64,000 nucleotides of DNA from Candidatus Harrysmithiimonas galli. GTDB lineage: Bacteria > Bacillota > Bacilli > CAJFEE01. A model generated the notes under the pieces. That model was not told where the DNA came from, did no database searches, and saw only the letters and a program-made list of their open reading frames with translations. Location: assembly GCA_904373265.1 (NCBI GenBank), contig CAJFEE010000007.1:43108-107107 (forward strand), given 5' to 3'. Shown in pieces: positions 41,206 through 51,240 of this stretch (positions within the stretch are counted from its first letter, which is position 1; every line of letters starts with the position of its first letter). Both the position numbers and the translations under genes were made by a program.

Positions 41206-41597
41206 GAAAATCCGGTATCCGTAAGAATTTCTGCTTAATTGACTCCTTAGTTGAACATTCCTTCCTTGTGCTATGCTCCACCCAAGGGTTGACCCTATAC
41301 TCGCTATTTCTTGGCTACTCATATTAGAAGTCACATTAGGTAAAGTAATATTTACATACATATCTCCTGTCTAAAAGGACAGGTTAGAATGAGTAGATTT
41401 ACTTGCCATATAATCCAACTCTGTCAAGGCACGAACACCATCAGGAAGATGAAAAGTACCTCCAGATAAATTCTTTAACTTTTCTTCTGTTAGCTAACTC
41501 TGATGTAATAATAGCCAATCTATCATTGTACTCATTTATCTTCATATTTTGGAGTAGAGGACTGTCTGAGCTCACCCCGTCCAAAGCAGCCTGTTGC
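41206..41597 (-). pseudogene. remnant of a phage-type protein (possibly tail tape-measure C-terminal region), frameshifted and ending at a CRISPR repeat
   Basis: Minus-strand pieces MQQAALDGVSSDSPLLQNMKINEYNDRLAIITSELAN / TEEKLKNLSGGTFHLPDGVRALTELDYMASKSTHSNLSF* / GDMYVNITLPNVTSNMSSQEIASIGSTLGWSIAQGRNVQLRSQLSRNSYGYR in shifting frames. Confidence 0.5.
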
Positions 41598-41693
41598 ATT
41601 TCAATACATCCTATGTTACGGTTCAACAAAAAACATGAAAATCAAAAATGGAAAAAATAAAAAATTTCAATACATCCTATGTCACGGTTCAAC
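41598..41693. CRISPR. two-repeat mini-array (one 36-bp spacer)
   Basis: Perfect repeat 41598-41627, spacer 41628-41663, repeat 41664-41693 with one mismatch (ATGTCACGG). Confidence 0.95.
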
Positions 41694-41977
41694 AGGGCTG
41701 TCCCTTTCCTAAAGGTTTTGCCTCTGTGAATTTTTTTCGCTCCAACAAAAGTGAAACACTTAAACTTTAAATCAATCAACTTCTAGTTACTGCAATCAAG
41801 AAAAAAGAAACAAAAAAACTGCCCTCTGCTATCTAAGCAAAAATAGCAAGTCATACTCGTTTAAAAATCTGATTCCTGACAAATTCAATTTGATTCTAAT
41901 ATCCTTTATATCTTCTTTATTTCTTCATCATCAGCCAAATTAAAAGTAGGTCTACACCATATTATCACAATACAAAC

Positions 41978-42325
41978 CTATTCCTGCTCATAATTTTTCA
42001 AAATTTCATTACCCTTTTCTACAAACATACCAGTATTTACAAATGATCTTAAAATAAAAATCAAATTATCTCTAATAAAAACAGGATTAATTTTCATAGC
42101 ATTTTGCTCAAAAGCAAAGTTATTTCCATTATAATTCTGGATAAGAATTCTAAGATCTCTTAAATCTTTTTTTGATAAATCATACATAACTGTAGTTTCA
42201 TAAATTGTTGTTTTTTGCATTTTGTCATCGTTTAACGACCCTATTAATGTCAAAAGACTTCTGTTATGAAATTTAACTTTTTCTATTTCGTTAATTAAAT
42301 TTTGGTATTCATTATTTTCGAGCAA
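41978..42325 (-). CDS. hypothetical protein
   Basis: 115-aa ORF; LLENNEYQNLINEIEKVKFHNRSLLTLIGSLNDDKMQ...; likely non-ATG or near-ATG start. Confidence 0.5.
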   Translation of the reverse strand: MLENNEYQNLINEIEKVKFHNRSLLTLIGSLNDDKMQKTTIYETTVMYDLSKKDLRDLRILIQNYNGNNFAFEQNAMKINPVFIRDNLIFILRSFVNTGMFVEKGNEILKNYEQE

Positions 42326-42340
42326 CCATTATCCCCCACT

Positions 42341-42430
42341 TATAAAAGAAATGCATCTATTGCCCAAGCTATATTTCTAGCATAAAAAGTAGGTACACCA
42401 GCACTTAATAAAGCTTGATAAATTTCACCA
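42341..42430 (-). pseudogene. 3' fragment of a gene ending at a CRISPR repeat
   Basis: Minus-strand frame GEIYQALLSAGVPTFYARNIAWAIDAFLL* begins at the repeat edge. Confidence 0.5.
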
Positions 42431-43643
42431 ATTTCAATACATCCTATGTTACGGTTCAACTTGGATCGTAATTGGTAATTGCGATATCAAAGTAAAATTT
42501 CAATACATCCTATGTTACGGTTCAACATCAATAATCCGGACGGTTCGATTCGGATTACGAAATTTCAATACATCCTATGTTACGGTTCAACTTTAACCCT
42601 TTATAGTCAGTGTACTGTGCTCTTGTAATTTCAATACATCCTATGTTACGGTTCAACGCCTTTAACATCTACGGAAAATAAAGTTGGGACAAAGATTTCA
42701 ATACATCCTATGTTACGGTTCAACCCGGTTTTTTTATTTTTAAAATCTATCTATAATGTATTTCAATACATCCTATGTTACGGTTCAACCTACAATAACA
42801 GTGGATTTTCCATTAGGTACATAATTTCAATACATCCTATGTTACGGTTCAACGTTAAATTTGCTTTCACTATTTTTCTACCACCTTTATTTCAATACAT
42901 CCTATGTTACGGTTCAACTAATTTATTAGCCGGAAAAACTATTGGACTAACAAAATTTCAATACATCCTATGTTACGGTTCAACCGCAACTCTCACTTTA
43001 CAAAAGTATTCTTAATCAATATTTCAATACATCCTATGTTACGGTTCAACATCCATCATCGTAATTTAACGGGTTATCTAAACCCATATTTCAATACATC
43101 CTATGTTACGGTTCAACTTAAAGCATAAAAATTATCACCGACTTCTTCCAAAATTTCAATACATCCTATGTTACGGTTCAACGGTTCGGATGTTACAGGG
43201 TTTAGTGAAACATCAACATTTCAATACATCCTATGTTACGGTTCAACATTTCATTTCAATAATGCCGTGCATATCCCGAAAATATTTCAATACATCCTAT
43301 GTTACGGTTCAACAACTATAAAAAATATTATATTTACCTCTCCACTTCATTTCAATACATCCTATGTTACGGTTCAACGGAAGCGAGAAAAAACAATATC
43401 GTTTTCGAATAGAATTTCAATACATCCTATGTTACGGTTCAACAAGGATTACCCGAATAATGTTAATATAAAAATACAGGATTTCAATACATCCTATGTT
43501 ACGGTTCAACTATATTAATTTCTTCACCACCTAAACTTTTTACAAAATTTCAATACATCCTATGTTACGGTTCAACCTTTACCATTCTGACTGCCTGTTG
43601 CTGTTGTAATGGGATTTCAATACATCCTATGTTACGGTTCAAC
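42431..43643 (-). CRISPR. CRISPR array 2: 19 repeats, 18 spacers, no adjacent cas genes
   Basis: Same 30-bp repeat as array 1 at regular 64-67 bp period, spacers 34-37 bp. Confidence 0.98.
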
Positions 43644-43760
43644 CATTGGTGTTATGTGATTTATATTTTTCATCATACCTGAATAGCATTGAGATTGCAA
43701 CATTTGGCATAGATTTTTCCAATAAAGATCAAGTTTTTTACCAAAGGAAAAAATGCTCCA
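43644..43760 (-). promoter_or_regulatory. probable CRISPR leader of array 2
   Basis: Aligns by eye with array 1 right flank (CATTG..GTT.AT.TGAT.TAT...TTTCAT.ATAC..G.ATA...TTGA...CAACA...TTTTTCCAAT). Confidence 0.65.
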
Positions 43761-44261
43761 AAACCATTGAAATACCAACATGTACCTAAACCCCAACAGA
43801 TTCTTAGTTGGAAAAAACTTTATCTTTTGCAGAAAATATTCTATCATCAATGGTTATGCCCACGCTATAAAGAGCAAGACTTTTACCATCGAATCAATAT
43901 TTATGTTTTGCACTAAGGCTTTCCTATCAAAACTTCATAAACTCAGACAGTATGAGCAACAGCTAGATAGCTTTTCTCTTTCCTATACCGAAAAAATTAA
44001 GCTTGGGACAAAAATTATTCAAATGAAAAATCGTATGGAAAAACATCACACTTGCCTAGGACATATTCCTGTAATTTCCTGTCACTCTTTTATACACATT
44101 CCTTTCATATCGCCATATTTTTACATACTTATTCATATCCTTCAATGTTTCTTTGCACAGTCAATCAGAAAAAATTTTTTCTGATCGACTCCTTTCACTT
44201 TCGAACTTTGTTCCCATTTTTTATTTTATATTTCTGAAACGTTTTTCCAAGTGATTGACAG

Positions 44262-44771
44262 TTACCTATCCACTGTATGGGGTGCAATTCGTGCCAACGC
44301 CTTGCCAAGTGGCTTTAACAAAAATAAAACTGCCAAAAACGTACAAAGTAAATTGCCAAGTGAAACCTGAAACCCGAGCAATAACCGAGCAAGCAACGCC
44401 TCATAACCTAAGTTCGCAATCAAAATATACGGTAAATCAATGATTGTACCACAACAAAATGCAAGCATACCACCAACTATGGCAAATACTATTTCAGAAC
44501 TTGTCTTCTTTTTGATCCATGCATAAATCAATACATATTGTGGAAACAGCAGCAAATACATCAATGTCCACGGCGCAAGACCACGCGTAATGATCAATAA
44601 TAATGTAAACAACACCGTCGCTGTCCATGCTTGCTTTCTTTTAAAATATAGACCATAAACCACAAGCATAAAATTGAATAGCTCCACATACATCACAAAC
44701 GATCCCATCGTATACACAATATATAAAACCGCTGTAAGCAAAGCCGTTGTCGTTAATTCATAGGTACGCAT
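44262..44771 (-). CDS. ECF transporter S component (probably cobalamin-related)
   Basis: 169-aa multi-TM ORF, co-directional and downstream of a cobalamin riboswitch. Confidence 0.75.
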   Translation of the reverse strand: MRTYELTTTALLTAVLYIVYTMGSFVMYVELFNFMLVVYGLYFKRKQAWTATVLFTLLLIITRGLAPWTLMYLLLFPQYVLIYAWIKKKTSSEIVFAIVGGMLAFCCGTIIDLPYILIANLGYEALLARLLLGFQVSLGNLLCTFLAVLFLLKPLGKALARIAPHTVDR

Positions 44772-44774
44772 AAT

Positions 44775-45212
44775 CTAAAAGCCCATATCTTGCGTAAAAA
44801 CAAAAATTACTTCATCTTGATCAGATAAACCAACCTCATCTACACCAGGTGCCTGTCCGACCTCCATGGTCAAATTTTTACTGGGTGATTCATATGCATA
44901 CATCCACCACGGACCGTTTTGCATATCAGTTGATGCCAAATTCTTTACAGTTGTTACAAAGCGCCCATATTCAGAATCAACCATTACAACGCCAAGCGTC
45001 TCTTTTTTCTCTTCCAAAAAATCACCAAGTGTCTCTGCATCCGTATGAAAGCGAGCTCTTTCCAGTAAAACAACATTTTTTACCTCATCCTTTACCGTCA
45101 CAAAAACTTCTTTTTCTCCTTTCTCCCCGGAAAAAAAATCGGTTTGAAAAATAAAAAATGCGGCAACTACAAGAATAACCGCGCCAATTGCAAACCATAA
45201 TTTTTTCTTCAT
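44775..45212 (-). CDS. DUF4430-type secreted/membrane-anchored protein
   Basis: N-terminal TM (KKLWFAIGAVILVVAAFFIF), GPWWMYAYESPSKNLTMEVGQAPGVDEVGLSDQDEVIFVF. Confidence 0.75.
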   Translation of the reverse strand: MKKKLWFAIGAVILVVAAFFIFQTDFFSGEKGEKEVFVTVKDEVKNVVLLERARFHTDAETLGDFLEEKKETLGVVMVDSEYGRFVTTVKNLASTDMQNGPWWMYAYESPSKNLTMEVGQAPGVDEVGLSDQDEVIFVFTQDMGF

Positions 45213-45214
45213 AT

Positions 45215-45730
45215 CTATTCTCCTTTTTTATATGATTTTGAATGAAAACGGACTTCATCTATGTGATTCAACCGATTGATTTCCAATGCACAAACAAATA
45301 AATAGTTGGTCATTAATTCAGAAAAATCAATCAATTCATCCAACGACTGTGGGACACTGTGCCGAATCAAATGAAGATTTCGTGTCACACGCTTCGCCAT
45401 GCCACGTGCTACATGATAATGACAAGCAATCACATGTCCAGTTGGATAAACAAAGCCATCTAACCGCATCAAATTCTGCTCCTTTAACCGACGATAATCT
45501 TGTAACAACCATTTGGTATCTGCTGGCGTTATCGCAACCATTCCTCGAACAGAACCATTTAAATGCAAAACCTTATCCATCAACCATTCTGTTTCAGCAT
45601 GCAAAGAGGTTCCCATCGCCAAAATCAACCCCAAATAAGAGGCCAATTCATCAGTTAGTACTTCATGATCGACAATCCGTTCTTTCTCATGTAAAAAAGG
45701 ATAGGATATAAAATCCATACTTTTTTCCAT
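45215..45730 (-). CDS. ATP:cob(I)alamin adenosyltransferase-like protein
   Basis: GFVYPTGHVIACHYHVARGMAKRVTRNLHLIR resembles PduO-type motifs; start corrected to MEKSMDF because the upstream part of the track ORF lies in the riboswitch. Confidence 0.65.
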   Translation of the reverse strand: MEKSMDFISYPFLHEKERIVDHEVLTDELASYLGLILAMGTSLHAETEWLMDKVLHLNGSVRGMVAITPADTKWLLQDYRRLKEQNLMRLDGFVYPTGHVIACHYHVARGMAKRVTRNLHLIRHSVPQSLDELIDFSELMTNYLFVCALEINRLNHIDEVRFHSKSYKKGE

Positions 45731-45767
45731 TGTATTTCCTCCTTTCCCCTCCGAAAAGTCCATACTA

Positions 45768-45978
45768 TGTTTAGGCAGGTCTCCTGGCTCATGACTCAAA
45801 CATACCGATTCGCCTTCCCATAAACAAAAATTCACAGTGGCATTTGTGAATACGGAACTTGTCACTTACAGTAGCGGGGGCTGCAACATAACGTATTTCC
45901 CTATTATGAAACAAAAAATAAATAAGTAGCCAATCAGAGAAACTGTTAAACTTTTTTATTTTCGCTTCCACCTAAACA
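45768..45978 (-). promoter_or_regulatory. cobalamin riboswitch
   Basis: Minus strand contains GCAGCCCCCGCTACTGTAA, AATGCCACTGTG, GGGAAGGCG, GAGCCAGGAGACCTGCC; P1 TGTTTAGG...CCTAAACA closes 45768-45978. Confidence 0.95.
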
Positions 45979-46934
45979 TTTTTATTATGAACCTTTAGCA
46001 TAATACAGAAAAAATAACTTTACAATAGTACAAACGTTTGTTTAAAAAACGACATCCAGCTTTTTTTTGTAAAAAACAAAGAATCACCTGTTTTCACCAT
46101 TTCTATTGTAACAACTTTTTTCCATATACAAAAAAGCCACAGACACTACAGCAAATGGAAATCTTGATTTTTCTTCTTTCCTCTTAATAAAAATAGCGTT
46201 CTTGTAGACTTCCCCAATTACTACAACCAACAACGGGAAATCTTTGAAAATAACGCTCAGAACGGTTCATATATCACGAACATAACCCATTATCCAAATA
46301 CCTCTCCTAATTTAGCGCATATTCACAAATTCAGAAATTAAAACCAAACCAGCCCTCCAAAAAGCCAATTGGTCCACATTCTTTAAGATAGCTATATATC
46401 ATAATGGCTTCTTTTCAAACATAACCGCCCAACTTATCTACTCATCTTCCTGATTGCTCCATAGAAGCGAAAAACAATTCCTTTACCAACACACAGAATT
46501 TCTTAATGTTGTCATACAATACAAAATGTACAACCAAACCTTTTGAGAAAATAAAGTTTCAATTGCAAAAAAATTGGCAAATGAAGTATAGCAGCTTTCC
46601 ACCAATCCAACACGTGTTATTTTTGTAACAGATTCCAACCGATACAAATGAAAATACCTCTCTAAAAAATAATCACCATCGTGCAATCATGTTATCCCTT
46701 AAAACAATGCTGATATACCATAAGTAACACGAGAATATAACAGACAAGCACCCCGCTATTCCATAATCTAATGTTTGCAAAATTATGACATATTTCTATA
46801 AAATTCATGAAATATATAAATAGACAGGATGTAAAAGCATTTTGACGTTGTTTTTAGGCAATGTCAATGGAATTTGATAGACATATTATTTCTGCTTATC
46901 ATATGATAGGAAAGAAGCCAAGGAGGTCACCAAA

Positions 46935-47342
46935 ATGGAAATAGGGAAAAAATTAAAGAGTGCCCGGCTCAAAGCGGAACTCACTCAGGAATCTGTCGCC
47001 GATAAAATTCAAGTGTCTCGTCAGACAATCTCAAATTGGGAAAATGCGAGATCATATCCTGATATTGTGAGTATTGTTCATTTGAGCAATCTTTACAATA
47101 TTAGTCTGGATGAATTACTAAAGGAAGACAGAAATATGCTTGAACATTTAGAAGAAAGCACCAATGTTGTAAAGAGCAACAAAAAACTGATTGCAGCAAT
47201 TACCATTAACATTGTGCTTCTGCTTATTTTGATATTGTCTTATAGTGTGGTACCAGAAAATATCATATTTTTAACTTTTGTCTTTGTGCTGGCGATTATG
47301 AGTTTTTCCATACTGCTCTATCAAATCATCAAAAAAATATAG
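46935..47342 (+). CDS. XRE-family transcriptional regulator with C-terminal TM segments
   Basis: IGKKLKSARLKAELTQESVADKIQVSRQTISNWENARSYPDIVSIVHLSNLYNISLDELL. Confidence 0.92.
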   Translation: MEIGKKLKSARLKAELTQESVADKIQVSRQTISNWENARSYPDIVSIVHLSNLYNISLDELLKEDRNMLEHLEESTNVVKSNKKLIAAITINIVLLLILILSYSVVPENIIFLTFVFVLAIMSFSILLYQIIKKI

Positions 47343-47354
47343 GAGGTATTGAAT

Positions 47355-47687
47355 ATGTCTACACCTGTCATTCTGCTGTTTATTGTGTGCTTTGCAGCAA
47401 TGATTGTGGGAGCACTACATATTGGATTTCAGCTTTTCAAAATTATTGTTTTGGATTCTGAAGCCAGAAGGTTAAAACACCCTAAGTTATGGGGACTTCT
47501 CTCTGCAAGTGGAAACAACTCTTCTGGATTGATTATGTACTTCATCGCCAGAAGAAAATATCCAATCGTAGATATGTCGATGGAAACTCACAGAGAAATT
47601 GAGGCAAGAAAGAAAAGAGCTGGGGTTGGAATTGTATTTTTAGCTTTAGGCGCAATCGGAGTTGTAATTGCCATTTCACTGATGTAG
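47355..47687 (+). CDS. small membrane protein
   Basis: About 110-aa ORF with terminal hydrophobic segments, between XRE and CPBP genes, RBS AGGAGG upstream. Confidence 0.65.
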   Translation: MSTPVILLFIVCFAAMIVGALHIGFQLFKIIVLDSEARRLKHPKLWGLLSASGNNSSGLIMYFIARRKYPIVDMSMETHREIEARKKRAGVGIVFLALGAIGVVIAISLM

Positions 47688-47700
47688 AAAGGAAAAAAAT

Positions 47701-48306
47701 ATGAACTTTTTTGGTCAGCTTTTAAGCGCATTGTTACAACTTTTGATTTTTACTACGATTCCGTTTCTTTGGTATGTAGTAACCCATAAAAAAATAACTG
47801 GTTTTTTTCAATGGTTAGGATTGAAAACACCCATAGACACAGATAAATCAATATGGAAATTTGTTTCAATTGCTGTTATAGGATTTAGCATTGTTTCTAT
47901 TGGAATTTTATTTATCCTAAAAGATGTTGATACAGTAACTTCCAGTTTTATGGAAAGGAAAATTGCTGCATTGCCATCTGCATTCATATATGCTTTTGTC
48001 AAAACTGCACTTTCAGAAGAAATTTTATTCCGAGGTTTTATACTGAAACGACTTTCAAACAAATTGGGTTTTAAGATTGGTAATATTATTCAGAGTGTTC
48101 TTTTTGGTTTGCTGCATGGTGTAATGTTTGTTTCTGTTGTCGAAACTATGAAGTTACTTTTGATTGTCGTATTTACTGGTGCTATTGCATGGTGTATTGG
48201 TTACATAAATGAAAGCAAGGCAAATGGGTCTATTATACCGGGATGGATCATTCATGGTATAGCAAATTTGTTTTCAGCATTCATCTCAATGTTTTCTGTC
48301 ATATAA
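47701..48306 (+). CDS. CPBP-family intramembrane protease
   Basis: KTALSEEILFRGFILKRLSNKLG and GLLHGVMF motifs. Confidence 0.88.
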   Translation: MNFFGQLLSALLQLLIFTTIPFLWYVVTHKKITGFFQWLGLKTPIDTDKSIWKFVSIAVIGFSIVSIGILFILKDVDTVTSSFMERKIAALPSAFIYAFVKTALSEEILFRGFILKRLSNKLGFKIGNIIQSVLFGLLHGVMFVSVVETMKLLLIVVFTGAIAWCIGYINESKANGSIIPGWIIHGIANLFSAFISMFSVI

Positions 48307-48329
48307 TAGTAACTGAACATAAGTGAAAA

Positions 48330-49400
48330 ATGGCAAAACCATCCGAGCCAGTGGGCGGGCAAGATGAACAGCGCATACCGCATCCGTGTTTGGCAGATAT
48401 ACCAGCTTTACCCTGCCGGGAACGACCCAACCAAGATTGCCCGTATGCTAACGGAGCAACAAATCTACACACCAAAGACACTAAAATACCACAAAATGGA
48501 CAAGCACCCGCCGCTACCCCCCTGGCTATAAATGCAAGTGGGCAAAGAACACCATCGTTCATCTGTTGAAAAACCAGGAGTACACTGGCTGTCTGGTGAA
48601 CTTCAAGACGAAAAAGCCCTCTTACAAGGTCAAGCACAATGTGGAAAATCCCATTGAGAAACAGGCGATTTTCTAGAACCACCATGAGCCGATTATCAAC
48701 ACAGAAACATGGGAGCATGTGCAAAAGTTATGCAAGCTGCGCAAACGCCTGAGCCACTATGATGAAGAGTGGAGCAGTTCTCTGGTATGCTGTTTTGCAC
48801 CGACTGCGACAGTGTTCTCTATCAGCAAAAAATACCAGATCGACAAGTGGAAACAAGACGGTGACATCTGAATCAGCTACAAAAATCGCACCTGCGACTG
48901 TATGGTACACTTTATCCGCGCTGACCTGCTTGATCGCCAGTGCCCTTACCAATTTTCGCAAAGTGACCGAGTATGCCATCAAGCACGGATACCGCTTTGT
49001 GAAGCTGCTTAACCAGCAGAAACGAAATCAGCAGCGAGAAGACCGCCGCAGTCACAAAAAGCTTGAACAAACCCAAGAACGCATTCTCGAAGTGAACTGT
49101 ATTATTAAGCGGCTATATGAGGACAATGTGAACGGCAAAATCAGCGACAAGCGTTTCATGGAATTGTCAGCAGACTATGAGCGGAAACAGCGAGAACTGA
49201 AAAACCGCGCTGCCGCCTTGCAGCCCGAACTGCACAAGTCTCAAAGCGCCATCAGCCACGCAAAAAAGTTTATGGGGATGGCTCGCAAGCACCTACCCTT
49301 TGAGAAACTTATTCCCACCTTCCTTGCCAGAAATGGTAGGAAAAATCGTCATGCATGTGTGCATCTATGGCGAGAACGAAACCCACAGGCAGGACATTGA
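48330..49400 (+). pseudogene. decayed large serine recombinase
   Basis: Shifting-frame fragments NSAYRIRVWQIYQLYPAGNDPTKIARMLTEQQIYTPKT, NTIVHLLKNQEYTGCLVNFKTKKPSYKVKHN, EPIINTETWEHVQKL, ERILEVNCIIKRLYEDNVNGKISDKRFMELSADYERKQ with in-frame stops; GC-richer than surroundings. Confidence 0.8.
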
Positions 49401-49579
49401 GATTTATTATAGCTGTACCAGAAAGATTGACTTGACCGAAGCTAAAGCTCGACTATCCAACACAACGCACAAGTTTCAGATAAAAACAGCAAAATTTTTA
49501 CACTTCTATTACTTCTTTATCGCACATCATCCAAAAGCAGCTTGCTTTTAACAACCTCCAGAACATGAAAAACAAACCA

Positions 49580-50386
49580 CTATGAATCACGCAAAAACCA
49601 TATCCCAATTCCCAAACCAACGACTGTTAAAATAACCAAGGTATCCTGCGTTCGCCAATGAAACTGTCGCGCCTTCGTACGCGATCGCCCCGTCTCATAT
49701 CCTCGGGCATCCATCGCCAGTGCCAACATGTCTGCACTGCGAAATGCTTGTGCAAACAACGGAATCAAAAAAACTGTTGCCAAGTGAATCCGCTGTCGAA
49801 CCGAAAATGTCCCCAAACGAAGATCTAGCCCTCTTGCTGCTTGTGCCTTTGCAATCCGATTCATCTCATCCGAAAGCATCGGAATAAACCGCAGTGCCAA
49901 ACTCAACATCAGTGCCCATTCATGAACTGGGAAACCGATTTTCCGAAATGGATATAGCAAAGAAACCAACCCATCCGTAATTTGCATCGGCGGTGTAGTA
50001 ATCGTTAAGATCGAAGAAATTCCTATAATGATAAGCAAGCGAACACCCATATAAAACCCGGAAATGACTCCAGCTTGATAAATTTCAATCCAACCAAAAT
50101 CCCAAAGCACTACACCAGTTTTCACTGTCAAAATATGCAACAAAAAGACAAACAAAACCATATGTAATGCATACCGAATGCTGCCAAAAATATATCGCAG
50201 CCGAACACCTGTTAACCAAAAAATCAAAAATGTAAAGGCAAACAACAAAGCGGTTGTCCAAAAATTATTTGCTCCAAAAATAATAACCGTATATAATGTA
50301 ATACTTAAAATTTTGGCACGTGCATCCAAGTGATGCAAAAACGAATCTACCTCAATATAACGTCCGAACGTCGCCTTCATTCCCAT
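49580..50386 (-). CDS. ecfT: ECF transporter transmembrane component EcfT
   Basis: Multi-TM; AQAARGLDLRLG and MDARGYETGRSRT Ala-Arg-Gly motifs. Confidence 0.92.
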   Translation of the reverse strand: MGMKATFGRYIEVDSFLHHLDARAKILSITLYTVIIFGANNFWTTALLFAFTFLIFWLTGVRLRYIFGSIRYALHMVLFVFLLHILTVKTGVVLWDFGWIEIYQAGVISGFYMGVRLLIIIGISSILTITTPPMQITDGLVSLLYPFRKIGFPVHEWALMLSLALRFIPMLSDEMNRIAKAQAARGLDLRLGTFSVRQRIHLATVFLIPLFAQAFRSADMLALAMDARGYETGRSRTKARQFHWRTQDTLVILTVVGLGIGIWFLRDS

Positions 50387-51240
50387 ATCACTTCTTTTTG
50401 CTTGGCTAAAGCCATGGCAAGTTCATCTGCACACAGACAACGTTTTTGCAATCGAAATCCGCAGCGCGCTTCGATTTCTTGCTGCAAATGAGTAACAGTT
50501 GGTAAAAGAAGACCGGTTTGTTGTAAAAGTACATCATCGTGAAAAATTTCACGTGGTGGTGCTTGCCGAATCACCGTTTGATTGGCAAGAACAAGCATTT
50601 CCTCTGCATCATTTGCCGCTATATCCATCTCATGCGTAACCAAAACAATTGTCATCCCTTGCTGATGCAGATTTCTAAACAAATTCAACAACTCTTCCTT
50701 ACTTTTTGCATCCAAACCAACAGTTGGTTCATCTAACACAAGCAGCTGTGGCATATATGCCAATACACCAGCAATTGCAATCTTTCGCATTTCTCCACCA
50801 CTAAGCGTAAACGGTGAGCGACATAGAAAATTTTCGGACAAACCAACTGCCTGCAAAGCCTTTCTTGCCTGAATTTTCGCTTCTGTCTTTGAAAATCCAA
50901 AATTAATTGGTCCAAAGCATAAATCCATTTCAACCGTTTCAGCAAACAGTTGACTTTCGGGAAATTGAAAAACCAATCCGATATTTCTTCGTACACGCTG
51001 TAAATCAGTAGCATTGGTTTTTTCGTCTATACAAACACCCATAACTTCAACACTTCCTGATGTTGGACGCAATAGTCCAGAAAACAACTGAATCAGCGTA
51101 GACTTTCCAGCACCTGTCTGTCCTGTGATTACATAAAATTTTCCTGGTTCAATTTGCAAGTTCACATTTTGCAATACAGTTGATTCAAACGGTGTTCCGA
51201 TACCGTAGGTAAAGTCTACATTTTTACAAATAATTGACAT
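50377..51240 (-). CDS. ecfA2: ECF transporter ATPase EcfA2
   Basis: GQTGAGKST, LSGGEMRKIAIAGVLAYMPQLLVLDEP; start at MSIICKNVDFTYG. Confidence 0.92.
   Translation of the reverse strand: MSIICKNVDFTYGIGTPFESTVLQNVNLQIEPGKFYVITGQTGAGKSTLIQLFSGLLRPTSGSVEVMGVCIDEKTNATDLQRVRRNIGLVFQFPESQLFAETVEMDLCFGPINFGFSKTEAKIQARKALQAVGLSENFLCRSPFTLSGGEMRKIAIAGVLAYMPQLLVLDEPTVGLDAKSKEELLNLFRNLHQQGMTIVLVTHEMDIAANDAEEMLVLANQTVIRQAPPREIFHDDVLLQQTGLLLPTVTHLQQEIEARCGFRLQKRCLCADELAMALAKQKEVIWE

Noticed and set aside
42710-43518. ORFs 42710-43015, 43103-43321, 43168-43518
   Set aside because: Same artefact in array 2.
43780-44184. 134-aa plus-strand ORF after array 2
   Set aside because: No RBS or domain pattern, low-complexity hydrophobic end; overlaps the leader-proximal AT-rich gap.
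45731-45865. N-terminal extension of the adenosyltransferase-like ORF
   Set aside because: Runs through the 3' part of the cobalamin riboswitch; MEKSMDF at 45730 with an upstream GGAGG is the likely start.
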